The position numbers and the translations under genes were made by a program. A stretch of DNA of 64,000 nt from assembly GCA_028112705.1 (NCBI GenBank), contig JAOGYN010000003.1, positions 1 through 64,000 of the forward strand. Reading direction: 5' to 3'. This DNA comes from GCA-002712045 sp028112705 (lineage in GTDB: Bacteria > Pseudomonadota > Alphaproteobacteria > Rhodobacterales > Rhodobacteraceae). Positions 1-8,010 of the stretch are shown here, one piece after another. Numbering within the stretch: the stretch's first letter is position 1; every line of letters starts with the position of its first letter. The notes under the pieces were generated by a model. The model was not told where the DNA came from. It ran no database searches and was given only the letters and a program-made list of their open reading frames with translations.

Positions 1-365
1 ATTGTGGCTCCTCTTGCGAGGGCAGTTTTTGCCTCATAAGAAAGCGATCCAAAGCTCATTCCAGTAACATAAACTGGGATATCTAAAACAATAGGGTTCT
101 TGGCTCTTGGGCCTATTATAGTTTTAGTTTCACATTTTTCACGATACCCCTCAATTACAAATCTAGTTAGTGTACCAGGCATAAATGTAAGGTCATCCCA
201 ATGTGGGATTTTTTTAAAGAGTGAAAAGCCACGCATTCGATATCGTCCCAATTCAGACTTAATATGAATGTCATCCATAACATGGGGTGGAAAAACAAAT
301 GAATTACCTAACCGATATGGATCCCGACCCAGTGGTTTTTTTGTTGGCATATTACCGTCAGCCAT
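1..365 (-). CDS. Glutamate synthase large-subunit-like protein, FMN-binding domain (GlxD/MgsC-like), N-terminal part
   Basis: This gene is cut by the left edge of the window; about 121 N-terminal residues are visible. The ATG at 363-365 follows a strong AAGGAGAA ribosome binding site. The visible part reads as a lead segment followed by PVYVTGMSFGSLSYEAK, which matches the start of the FMN-binding (beta/alpha)8 domain of glutamate synthase. In the three-subunit relatives (GlxD, or MgsC of N-methylglutamate synthase) this subunit transfers an amino or alkylamino group to 2-oxoglutarate. It is the last visible gene of an operon with the GXGXG subunit, the amidotransferase and a glutamine-synthetase-like enzyme. 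Family assignment is confident; the true amine substrate is not known from sequence. Confidence 0.85.
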   Translation of the reverse strand, partial: MADGNMPTKKPLGRDPYRLGNSFVFPPHVMDDIHIKSELGRYRMRGFSLFKKIPHWDDLTFMPGTLTRFVIEGYREKCETKTIIGPRAKNPIVLDIPVYVTGMSFGSLSYEAKTALARGAT

Positions 366-381
366 AATCGTTCTCCTTGAA

Positions 382-1251
382 TTATAAAATTAATTTTTTT
401 TCAGTTGGTTCTAAATTATCGTAATTCCATAGCATCTTACCTGCGACAATTTTTGTAAAATGATCGACACCATTATCTGGCATTAGACCATACTGAGTAA
501 GTTTTCTTGTTAGCCACGCACGATCTAAATCCGATAATGGTTCTTCAATCGCATCTACACCTAAAGATTTGATCTTACCCCCCACGTAAATAGTACCATC
601 ATACATACTATCACCCAGGTCTTTTCCAGCATCTCCACATACAACCATTCTACCTCGTTGCATCATAAAACCAGACAATGCCCCAGTATCTCCCCCAACA
701 ATAATTGAACCACCTTTCATATCAATTCCAGTTCGAGAACCTACACTACCTTTGCAAACCAGATCACCACCTCGAATTGCAGCTCCAAAAGTAGATCCAG
801 CATTTTTCTCGACAACTATAGTTCCTGACATCATGTTTTCTCCACATGACCAACCAACTCGTCCATTTATTCTAACATTGGGTCCATCTATCAATCCTAC
901 TCCAAAATATCCAAGAGATCCTTCAAAAATAAGATTTAGGCGATTTAATATACCAACACCAAGAGAGTGTTTGCCCCTAGGGTCTTTTATTACAATTGTA
1001 CCATAACCTTGCTCCATCAATGATCTGATCTCCGAATTAACTTCGGTTTCAGTCATTTCACCAGTGTCGATTTCAGTACGTTTATTGTAATCAACTTCAG
1101 GTGCCCAAGGATACGTAAAACGTTCTTCCGCGTCCTCATCAAATTCAATAAACATTGATCGACCAGTCAACTGTTCAGTTCTCATTCCAAGAGCTGTTAC
1201 TCGCTCCTCTTGAGATAGTTTTTTTAAATCAGCACTGCTTAAGCTTGCCAT
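382..1251 (-). CDS. GXGXG-motif glutamate synthase subunit (GlxC/MgsB-like)
   Basis: This 289-residue protein corresponds to the C-terminal right-handed beta-helix (GXGXG) domain of glutamate synthase, encoded as a separate subunit. Regular glycine-rich turns run from about residue 110 to 230 (GSLGYFGVGL, INGRVGWSCGENMMSG, GGSIIVGGDTG, GDAGKDLGDSMYDG). In split glutamate or N-methylglutamate synthases this subunit holds the amidotransferase and FMN subunits together. Its start overlaps the end of the upstream amidotransferase gene by 13 bp and the FMN subunit follows after 16 bp, so the three are probably co-translated. It could serve ordinary glutamate synthesis, N-alkylglutamate synthesis or another glutamyl transfer; the sequence does not decide. 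Confidence 0.85.
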   Translation of the reverse strand: MASLSSADLKKLSQEERVTALGMRTEQLTGRSMFIEFDEDAEERFTYPWAPEVDYNKRTEIDTGEMTETEVNSEIRSLMEQGYGTIVIKDPRGKHSLGVGILNRLNLIFEGSLGYFGVGLIDGPNVRINGRVGWSCGENMMSGTIVVEKNAGSTFGAAIRGGDLVCKGSVGSRTGIDMKGGSIIVGGDTGALSGFMMQRGRMVVCGDAGKDLGDSMYDGTIYVGGKIKSLGVDAIEEPLSDLDRAWLTRKLTQYGLMPDNGVDHFTKIVAGKMLWNYDNLEPTEKKLIL

Positions 1252-2174
1252 ACTCTAACCTCCTCATCATACGGATCATATGTATCAATTTCTTGGGGTA
1301 AAATTGCTCGTATAGCCACTTCTTCAGATGCCATAGCAATCATATCCTCACTTTCATAGAGAACTAAAGGTTTTGCTGCCATAGTATCTTTAGCCATTCC
1401 CAGCTGATCCTTAGTTGCTACCAAATACGTAAAAACACCATCAATTTCTTCAATAGATTTACGCAAACTATCTTCTAAGGAAACACCATTGGATAAATCA
1501 TGAGCAATATAAACCGCTAGCAACTCGCTATCACAATTTGACATAAACCTATGACCTTTTCTCTCCATCATTCGCCTCATGATCCAATAATTGGTAAGTT
1601 GGCCATTGTGTACGACGCTTACGTCGTTATAAGGAAAAGCCCAATAAGGGTGAGCAGATTTAATATCTACGTCAGATTCAGTTGCCATTCGTGTATGACC
1701 TATACCATGCGTTCCAGTAAAACTCTTTAATCCATACAAATCTGATACAACATTCGCATCACCAAGATCCTTTATTAACTCTAAACTGCTACCCATCGAT
1801 AGAATTTCAACTCCTTCTGTTTCCTCTATATGCTCTGCCATTGTGCCCGTATCACCGACATGACTTAAAACATACCGAAGTGCGTATGGGGTTATGTTTT
1901 CTTTCGACTTAATAACGGCACCATTCTCAGCTAATATTGCATCAACTTCTGCAATCCTGTTCTCTAATATCTGAGCAACTCCACGGCCTTTTTTCATGTC
2001 ATCTGCTTCTGCTGCTTTTAACCTCATGATATAATCACCACTTGAGGCGTCTCCATAAACTGCATAACCAGTTGAATCTGGGCCTCGATGCTTAAGTGCT
2101 TGAAGCATTGAGGTCATTTCTCCACCGACGTTAGAACTCTTACCTCGATGAATAAGTCCAGCAATTCCACACAT
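1239..2174 (-). CDS. Class II glutamine amidotransferase subunit (GlxB/MgsA-like)
   Basis: A stand-alone Ntn-hydrolase glutamine amidotransferase of 311 residues. Cys2 directly after the initiator Met (MCGIAG) is the expected nucleophile, exposed once Met is removed. Other class II signatures are HRGPDSTGY near residue 30, GHTRMATES, VVHNGQLTNYW and NCDSELLA. In the split glutamate-synthase systems this subunit hydrolyses glutamine and delivers ammonia, or in N-methylglutamate synthase acts on a gamma-glutamyl amide. It lies between the glutamine-synthetase-like gene (88 bp upstream) and the GXGXG subunit (13-bp overlap). The Cys2 start fixes the ATG choice. Confidence 0.88.
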   Translation of the reverse strand: MCGIAGLIHRGKSSNVGGEMTSMLQALKHRGPDSTGYAVYGDASSGDYIMRLKAAEADDMKKGRGVAQILENRIAEVDAILAENGAVIKSKENITPYALRYVLSHVGDTGTMAEHIEETEGVEILSMGSSLELIKDLGDANVVSDLYGLKSFTGTHGIGHTRMATESDVDIKSAHPYWAFPYNDVSVVHNGQLTNYWIMRRMMERKGHRFMSNCDSELLAVYIAHDLSNGVSLEDSLRKSIEEIDGVFTYLVATKDQLGMAKDTMAAKPLVLYESEDMIAMASEEVAIRAILPQEIDTYDPYDEEVRVWQA

Positions 2175-2262
2175 AATAGTGCCTCCTTTTATTTTCTTTA
2201 TTTCTGGACAAGGGCTTTCTTATCCATCTAATCAAATCCAAATTATCCTTGCTTGCCTTAAT

Positions 2263-3744
2263 TTAAGGCAAACATTCCATATAGGTGTCACTATCCCAGT
2301 CAGTGACCGTTGACATAAAACGCGCCCACTCATCAGACTTATATTCATGATAAAGCCTATACATTTCACCAGGCATCCCGCGTTTAACCACCTCATCCGC
2401 TTCCAAAGCTTCAAGGGCTGCACCAAGTGACATAGGCAATTTTTTGACGTCTTTGCCTTCTTTAATCGCTTCGTAAATATTTCTTTCTTCTGGTTCACCA
2501 GGATCTAATTGATTTACAATTCCATCATCAGCTGCCGCCAGAATAGTTGAACCCATTATATAAGGGTTAACCATCGAATCTACAGAACGATATTCAAATC
2601 GTCCCGGTGCTGACACTCGGAGGCCAGTAGTTCTATTTTGAAATCCCCAATCAGCAAAAACGGGTGCCCAAAAACCCGTGTCCCAAAGCCTTCGATATGA
2701 ATTAACCGTTGAACAACCAATTGCGGTTAGTGCTTGTAAGTGATGTACAATACCACCTATTGCATCAAGACCAGCTTTTTGAGGCATCTGTGGATCAGAG
2801 CCATCAGGCATAAAAGTATTCTCTCCACCACCCACATACATATAGTTGTCACGCATACCTGGTAAATTTTCTGGGTCATTACCACATTTTACAAATCGAT
2901 CCTCACCACCATGCCATAAAGACATATTGTGATGGCATCCTGATGCAGAAACACCCATGAACGGCTTTGTCATGAAACAAGCAAATATTCCCTGTTCACG
3001 AGCCACTTGAGCACATATTTGACGATACGTCGTTAATCTATCTGCGTTGCGGAGCACGTCATCGTACATCCAATTTAATTCGAGCTGACCAGGGGCATCT
3101 TCATGATCCCCCTGGATCATATCAAATCCCATTTTACGTGTATATTCCATTACCTTCATTGTAACAGGTCTTAAACTTTCGAACTGATCAATATGATAAC
3201 AATACGGCTTTGAAAATCCATCTTTAGGTTTTCCATTCTCATCAAACTTTAACCACATCATTTCTGGCTCAGTTCCTACACGCAAACTTAATCCATTATG
3301 TTTTTTCTTAAATTCTTCATGCAATCTTCTGAGGTTGCCACGTCCATCAGCCGTTAAAAAACCACCCGGATTGATCTTCTCTTCTCTATTACGAAATAAG
3401 GTACAATAAAATCGTCCTATTCTTTTATCCCATGGAAGCTGCATAAATGTTTCAGGTTCAGGTATTCCAACCAGTTCGGCTGCTTCTGGGCCATAACCGA
3501 TATAATTGTCTGATCTATCTGTAAAGAGATTTACTGTAGCTCCATATACCAGCTGAAATCCTTTTTGAGCAATATTTTCCCAATGATCCGATGGAATGCC
3601 TTTACCCATAATTTTACCAGTAATTGAAACAAATTGCAGGTATAGGTATTCAATACCTAATTCATCTATCATTTTACGGACTTCTTTGATTTTCTCAGCG
3701 CGCCCTGGCGCCTCTACAAATCGTTCTAATTCCATCTCTGCCAC
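2263..3744 (-). CDS. Glutamine synthetase family protein (possible gamma-glutamyl-amide synthetase)
   Basis: A 493-residue glutamine synthetase superfamily enzyme. The ATP/glutamate core is recognisable: GTEPEMMW near residue 155, GDHEDAPGQLELNW with metal-ligand glutamates, the ammonia/amine-site stretch SASGCHHNMSLW, then NRTTGLRVS and FEYRSVDSMVNPY. It is longer than the rhizobial GlnT and methylotroph GmaS proteins I recall (about 435-445) and differs from them at the N-terminus, so I do not assign either symbol. Being first in an operon with the three split glutamate-synthase subunits suggests a cycle in which this enzyme attaches an amine to glutamate and the downstream complex processes the gamma-glutamyl amide. 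That cycle is inference; the substrate is unknown. Confidence 0.8.
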   Translation of the reverse strand: MAEMELERFVEAPGRAEKIKEVRKMIDELGIEYLYLQFVSITGKIMGKGIPSDHWENIAQKGFQLVYGATVNLFTDRSDNYIGYGPEAAELVGIPEPETFMQLPWDKRIGRFYCTLFRNREEKINPGGFLTADGRGNLRRLHEEFKKKHNGLSLRVGTEPEMMWLKFDENGKPKDGFSKPYCYHIDQFESLRPVTMKVMEYTRKMGFDMIQGDHEDAPGQLELNWMYDDVLRNADRLTTYRQICAQVAREQGIFACFMTKPFMGVSASGCHHNMSLWHGGEDRFVKCGNDPENLPGMRDNYMYVGGGENTFMPDGSDPQMPQKAGLDAIGGIVHHLQALTAIGCSTVNSYRRLWDTGFWAPVFADWGFQNRTTGLRVSAPGRFEYRSVDSMVNPYIMGSTILAAADDGIVNQLDPGEPEERNIYEAIKEGKDVKKLPMSLGAALEALEADEVVKRGMPGEMYRLYHEYKSDEWARFMSTVTDWDSDTYMECLP

Positions 3745-3775
3745 TGTGCTTAACTCCCTATTAATCTGTTAAATT

Positions 3776-3791
3776 TGACACCTAAGTGCCA
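3776..3791. promoter_or_regulatory. Imperfect palindrome upstream of the glutamine-synthetase-like gene (candidate operator)
   Basis: TGACAC-CTAA-GTGCCA is a 6+6 bp inverted repeat with one mismatch, 31 bp before the start codon of the glutamine-synthetase-like gene. The half-site GTGCCA recurs at 3932-3937 in the same 259-bp divergent promoter region. GntR/FadR-type regulators bind short palindromes, and one is encoded divergently next door. The assignment as its operator is inference. Confidence 0.3.
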
Positions 3792-3951
3792 CTTTAATTT
3801 TTGATTTTCAGTAAATAATACCGTGTAAATTAAAAACTCCCTAACCAAATAAACGAATTCACAATACCCAGAAAGTGGATTCGGCTCAATTCTAACCCTG
3901 AATTAACCTTCAAAAAAGATCAACCTTTTTTGTGCCAATTTAATACAATTA

Positions 3952-3964
3952 ATTGACTATCAAT
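3952..3964. promoter_or_regulatory. Perfect inverted repeat in the gntR promoter region
   Basis: ATTGA-CTA-TCAAT is a perfect 5+5 bp inverted repeat lying 40 bp upstream of the GntR start. Its size and position suit a regulator binding site, perhaps autoregulatory, but a palindrome this short can occur by chance in AT-rich DNA. Confidence 0.25.
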
Positions 3965-3969
3965 AGATT

Positions 3970-3991
3970 TTGGTTCATAATTGGATCATAA
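3970..3991 (+). repeat. Tandem 11-bp repeat just upstream of gntR
   Basis: Two head-to-tail copies of TTGG(T/A)TCATAA occupy 3970-3980 and 3981-3991, differing at one base and ending 12 bp before the GTG start. An 11-bp period places both copies on one face of the helix. It could be a paired operator or part of the promoter. Confidence 0.5.
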
Positions 3992-4003
3992 TAGGGGAAT
4001 GAT

Positions 4004-4693
4004 GTGGAGCAAAAAAAACAAACTAAACTTGGGTCAAGTGATATTGCAGCTCAATTAAGACGAGAAATAAATAGTGGGTCTCTGCAGAGATTTGAAAGAG
4101 TCCCCCCTGAAAGATCCTTAGCATCAAATTATAATGTATCCCGAGGAACCATAAGGTCGGCCATAAATAAATTAGAAATTGAAGGATTGGTGGAAACTAG
4201 AGCAGGGAGTGGTACCTATATTTCGAAAAAGGTTTCTGGCGAAAATAGCAGCGTCATTCAAAACGCCAGGCCTTTAGAGTTAGTTGATGCTAGATTTGCC
4301 TTAGAGCCCCATATCTGCAGATTAGCTGTTTTACATGGCAGACAAACAGATTTTGATAAACTTGAAAAGTTTTTAGAAGAGATGGAAAAAAATTCTGATG
4401 ACCCTGTTGTATTTGGAGATTCTGATACTGCTTTTCATCGGGCCTTAGCAGAAAGTACTGGAAATAGTCTTTTAATATGGATGATAGAACAAATAACCTC
4501 AGTTCGAAATCAAGACGAATGGGCCCGAATGAGACACTTAACCTTAAATGAAAATATAATAAAAAAATATAATGCTCAACATCGGGATACGCTAAGTGCG
4601 ATAAGAGCTAGAGAACCTGAAAATGCAGCTAAAATGATGCGAGAACATCTTCAAACGGCCCGTCTTTCGCTCACCCTAACAACTGACGCATAG
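4004..4693 (+). CDS. GntR-family transcriptional regulator, FadR/FCD subfamily
   Basis: This 229-residue regulator has an N-terminal winged helix-turn-helix (about residues 12-78, with VPPERSLASNYNVSRGTIRSA as the recognition region) and an all-helical FCD ligand-binding domain (about 92-220). FCD metal or ligand residues are visible in DTAFHRALAESTGN, NAQHRDTLSAI and MREHL. The GTG start at 4004 follows AGGGGA with 5-base spacing; an ATG at 4002 is out of frame. It is transcribed divergently from the glutamine-synthetase/glutamate-synthase-like operon, and FadR-type regulators commonly control the adjacent catabolic operon in response to its substrate. The effector is unknown. Confidence 0.9.
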   Translation: MEQKKQTKLGSSDIAAQLRREINSGSLQRFERVPPERSLASNYNVSRGTIRSAINKLEIEGLVETRAGSGTYISKKVSGENSSVIQNARPLELVDARFALEPHICRLAVLHGRQTDFDKLEKFLEEMEKNSDDPVVFGDSDTAFHRALAESTGNSLLIWMIEQITSVRNQDEWARMRHLTLNENIIKKYNAQHRDTLSAIRAREPENAAKMMREHLQTARLSLTLTTDA

Positions 4694-4712
4694 CCTCAAT
4701 ATAACAAATATT

Positions 4713-5267
4713 TTACCTTGGTGATCGTTTTGCTAAAATTCTTTGAAGTGTTCGTCTATGCATATTCAATCTTCGTGCGGTCTCACTGACGTTCCGATCA
4801 CAAAGCTCATAAACTCTTTGAATATGCTCCCACCTTACTCTATCTGCACTCATAGGATTTTGAGGTGCTGGAGGCCGATCATCGTCTTGGGCTAACAACG
4901 CGGCGGTTACATCATTTGCATCTGCTGGCTTTGCTAAATAATCAATTGCACCAATTTTTACCGCCGCTACAGCTGTAGTTATAGCACCATACCCCGTCAA
5001 GATTACTACTCTGCTTTCAGGTCTTTTTAATCTTATAACCTCCACAACCTCAAGACCATTTCCATCCTCTAATCTCAGATCAACAACTGCGTATTTTGGT
5101 GGCCGAACTGTGGCTATCGCCTTTCCTGCTGCTATTGATCCAGCCATTTCTACAGAAAAACCTCTTTTTTCCATAGCCCGCGCAAGGCGCTTCAAAAAGG
5201 GCTCATCATCATCAACCAAAAGAATGGACGCATCACTGCCTATCTCACGAAGTGTTCTTTCAACCAT
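4713..5267 (-). CDS. regA: Global redox response regulator RegA (PrrA/ActR family)
   Basis: A 184-residue two-domain response regulator. The receiver domain has the acidic pocket LLVDDDE (about 16-22), the phospho-acceptor Asp63 in VVDLRLEDG, and the Lys of LAKPAD. The C-terminal Fis-type helix-turn-helix (about 145-180, VSETARRLNMHRRTLQRIL) is the conserved DNA-binding part of RegA/PrrA/ActR. In Rhodobacterales RegA, phosphorylated by RegB, controls respiration, nitrogen and carbon fixation and, where present, photosynthesis genes. It lies 63 bp downstream of senC and close to the divergent regB, the standard arrangement. Confidence 0.95.
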   Translation of the reverse strand: MVERTLREIGSDASILLVDDDEPFLKRLARAMEKRGFSVEMAGSIAAGKAIATVRPPKYAVVDLRLEDGNGLEVVEVIRLKRPESRVVILTGYGAITTAVAAVKIGAIDYLAKPADANDVTAALLAQDDDRPPAPQNPMSADRVRWEHIQRVYELCDRNVSETARRLNMHRRTLQRILAKRSPR

Positions 5268-5330
5268 TTAAAATTTCCTAGTTTTTATATATAATAGTGC
5301 TATCGGTATGATCGGTCAAATTAATGATTA

Positions 5331-5942
5331 TTAATTCATGAAACAACTTACCTTATCAGCTAATTGTTTGGCCGTAAGGTCCCTTCTAAAAAAATCAACA
5401 AAACCAATTTCAGGAAGAACTAAATATGTAAAAGCTGTATGATCAACAACATAATTTTCTAAATCCCCATTGTTTTGTTTCTTAAAATAAACCCTATATT
5501 TTTTTGCAACATTTTTAATTTGCTCAATTGAACCAGTTAAACCGATCATTTTTGGATGCATGTAACTCGTAAATTGCTTTAATACTTGGGCTGTATCTCT
5601 TTCAGGATCAAATGTAATAAATATTGGGGTAACAGAATATCCGCTTTCTTCCAAAATTGTAACCGCTTCAGCATTCCTAAAACTGTCTAACGGACATATA
5701 TCAGGACAAAATGTATAACCAAAATATATCAATGAAGGCTCATTAATTATATCCTTATCAGATACTATAATGCCATCTTGATTGATTAATGAAAAAGAGC
5801 CGCCAATATTTCCCGCAACTTGGCCTCCTCTACAGTTTGCATATCTACCTTCGCTATTGCGAGAAATTAAAATATAAACTGTAGTACCAATTAGAAATAC
5901 AGCTAAACAGATCAAAGCAATTAACGTGTAAAATTTTTGCAA
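5331..5942 (-). CDS. senC: SCO1/SenC family copper chaperone
   Basis: SenC/SCO1 proteins deliver copper to cytochrome c oxidase and have a thioredoxin fold. One N-terminal membrane anchor (FYTLIALICLAVFLIGTTVYIL) is followed by the copper site TFCPDICPLD (CxxxC) and the conserved His in VVDHTAF. I choose the TTG at 5942 rather than the upstream ATG at 5981. A near-perfect GGAGGAA ribosome binding site (5948-5954) lies 5 bases before it, and the resulting N-terminus (MQKFYTLIAL) resembles relatives; this gives 203 residues. It is co-directional with regA and divergent from regB, as in the classic reg/prr cluster. Confidence 0.92.
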   Translation of the reverse strand: MQKFYTLIALICLAVFLIGTTVYILISRNSEGRYANCRGGQVAGNIGGSFSLINQDGIIVSDKDIINEPSLIYFGYTFCPDICPLDSFRNAEAVTILEESGYSVTPIFITFDPERDTAQVLKQFTSYMHPKMIGLTGSIEQIKNVAKKYRVYFKKQNNGDLENYVVDHTAFTYLVLPEIGFVDFFRRDLTAKQLADKVSCFMN

Positions 5943-6031
5943 GTATCTTCCTCCAATTATAAATATTGATTGACCAAACATACCAATGTATTCAAGTCAT
6001 GAAGTTCTCATTGCGACAAGAAGGCTTAATA

Positions 6032-7426
6032 ATGTCTGATAATTCGGTTCATTTTCTCAACCCTGATGCCCGCTCTGAATGGGTACGTCTTAGAACATTA
6101 ATTCTTTTAAGGTGGATGGCAATTATTGGCCAGTCAGCAGCTGTATTAGTTGCAATTTATTTTTTGGCTCTAGATATTTCTATTTTCTTATGTTTTGCAA
6201 TTATTGGCACGTCAATTCTAGCTAATATAATTGCAATAACACAATACCCTGAAAATAAGAGGCTCAATGATAAAGAAGCAATGTTCACACTTCTTTTTGA
6301 TCTAACTCAGTTAATATTGTTATTGTTTTTTACTGGCGGTTTAAATAATCCCTTTGCTCTTTTGATATTAGCACCAGTAACAATTTCAGCTACAACTTTG
6401 CGATTGCAATCAACGCTGGTTTTAGCAATTTGCGCCATAATATTTGTGACAATTGTTACAAGGTTTCACTTGCCATTAATGGGATTTGACGGAACAGTTT
6501 ATGAGCTTCCATTATTGTTCACATTAGGATTTTGGAATGCTTTAATAATCGGTATTATATTTTTAGCATCTTATGCTAGGCGGGTGAGCGTAGAAGCGCA
6601 CTCAATGAACCAAGCTTTGCTTGCAACACAGATGGCTTTAGATAGAGAGCAGAAACTTACTGATCTTGGGGGCGTTATCGCTGCAGCTGCCCACGAATTA
6701 GGAACTCCCTTAGCTACAATTAAACTTGTTAGTGCCGAGCTTGAGGATGAATTAAGCGGTATGCCTGAATTAAAAGAAGATGCAGCTTTAATTCGTGAAC
6801 AAGCTAATCGCTGCCGTGATATACTTCAAAGTATGGGCAGCGCTGGAAAAGATGATTTACATTTAAGACACGCACCCATTTCCGAACTGGTCAGACAAGC
6901 CGCTGAACCACACACAAACAGAGGGAAAAAAATAAACTTTACATTTTTTAGTGATGAGCAGGACGATACAAAAAATGATGAGCCAATCGTATTAAGATCT
7001 CCACAAATTATACATGGGTTAAGAAATTTAATACAAAATGCTGTAGATTTTTCGTCAAAGAATGTGTGGATAGACGCAAATTGGTCTAATGCCAACATTA
7101 TGATAAGAATTACAGACGATGGGAATGGGTTTCCTCTCGATATGTTAGGTGTAATGGGTGAACCTTTTGTTAAAAGACGGAACACTTCTGAGTTGTTGGA
7201 TGCGAGGCCAGAGTATGAAGGTATGGGTCTAGGAATTTTCATTGCAAAAACTCTTTTAGAAAGATCAGGAGCGTCTTTATCATTTTCAAATAACTTTAAA
7301 GGATCAAATTCTAATGAAGACAATAATAATGGAGCAATGGTAGAAGTATCCTGGCCAACTATAAAAATCGCTCTTGAAAAAAATGATATCTTTGCACCCC
7401 TTGGTAAAAATAAATTAATAAAATAA
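6032..7426 (+). CDS. regB: Redox-sensing sensor histidine kinase RegB (PrrB/ActS)
   Basis: About six membrane helices (residues ~25-190) precede a HisKA/HATPase_c kinase. The H-box is AAAAHELGTPLATIKL. The GGLNNPF heptapeptide between membrane helices is the ubiquinone-interacting motif known in RegB. The Cys in NRCRDILQSMG corresponds to the redox-active cysteine of R. capsulatus RegB. ATP-binding N and G boxes follow (IQNAVDFSSKNV, ITDDGNGF, GMGLGIF). I use the ATG at 6032 (464 residues), preceded by AGAAGG; an in-frame ATG at 5966 would add 22 non-conserved residues and overlap the senC leader. RegB autophosphorylates under reducing conditions and phosphorylates RegA. Confidence 0.94.
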   Translation: MSDNSVHFLNPDARSEWVRLRTLILLRWMAIIGQSAAVLVAIYFLALDISIFLCFAIIGTSILANIIAITQYPENKRLNDKEAMFTLLFDLTQLILLLFFTGGLNNPFALLILAPVTISATTLRLQSTLVLAICAIIFVTIVTRFHLPLMGFDGTVYELPLLFTLGFWNALIIGIIFLASYARRVSVEAHSMNQALLATQMALDREQKLTDLGGVIAAAAHELGTPLATIKLVSAELEDELSGMPELKEDAALIREQANRCRDILQSMGSAGKDDLHLRHAPISELVRQAAEPHTNRGKKINFTFFSDEQDDTKNDEPIVLRSPQIIHGLRNLIQNAVDFSSKNVWIDANWSNANIMIRITDDGNGFPLDMLGVMGEPFVKRRNTSELLDARPEYEGMGLGIFIAKTLLERSGASLSFSNNFKGSNSNEDNNNGAMVEVSWPTIKIALEKNDIFAPLGKNKLIK

Positions 7427-7509
7427 ACTTCAATCATAAAGATTACCAATTTATATAAATCACAGTTATAATAACTCTCATTACCAATATTTTATCTTAT
7501 TTAATTTTA

Positions 7510-8010
7510 ATGAAAAAGGATCTGAAAATACTAAGACTCAGCGTATCAAACGAAGATCAAATGTTGGACCTCGCGTATATGTTGGCGCCACACTTACCCA
7601 AAAGTGGTGCTTTGTTAATTGATGGTACTGTTGGGTCAGGCAAAACATTCTTATGCAGACACTTAATACAAGCAAAACAGCAGCTAGAAATTAATCATTT
7701 TGAAGACGTGCCTTCTCCAACATTTACACTTGTTCAAACATACAACTTCAATAGCTTAGAAATCTGGCACTGTGATTTATATCGAATAAAAAATAATGAA
7801 GAGTTATTTGAACTAGGTTTAGAGGAAGGTTTTCAAAATGCTTTATGTTTAATTGAGTGGCCAGATAAATTAAAAGGCCTAAAAATAGATGGGGTTGCAC
7901 ACTTAAGAATAAATACAAACTCCACCCATTCTGAAAGAGAGTTGCATTTCCACAGTGATAGCTCGCGATGGAAAAAATTCTCAAAATTATTTGAGAGTAT
8001 TAAATTTTGA
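7510..8010 (+). CDS. tsaE: tRNA t6A biosynthesis ATPase TsaE
   Basis: A 166-residue P-loop protein of the TsaE (YjeE) family, which drives the TsaBD complex in making N6-threonylcarbamoyladenosine at position 37 of ANN-decoding tRNAs. The Walker A motif GTVGSGKTF lies near residue 40, SPTFTLVQTY follows, and the WHCDLYRI and IEWPDKL motifs are typical. It opens a plus-strand operon; its stop overlaps the TTG start of amgK (TTGA). Confidence 0.93.
   Translation: MKKDLKILRLSVSNEDQMLDLAYMLAPHLPKSGALLIDGTVGSGKTFLCRHLIQAKQQLEINHFEDVPSPTFTLVQTYNFNSLEIWHCDLYRIKNNEELFELGLEEGFQNALCLIEWPDKLKGLKIDGVAHLRINTNSTHSERELHFHSDSSRWKKFSKLFESIKF

Noticed and set aside
3776..3791. Sigma-54 promoter (TGGCAC on the minus strand) for the GS-like operon
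   Set aside because: The -12 GC element is missing (TGTCA instead of TTGCA after the 5-base spacer), so the match is not functional by consensus; a palindrome is the better description.
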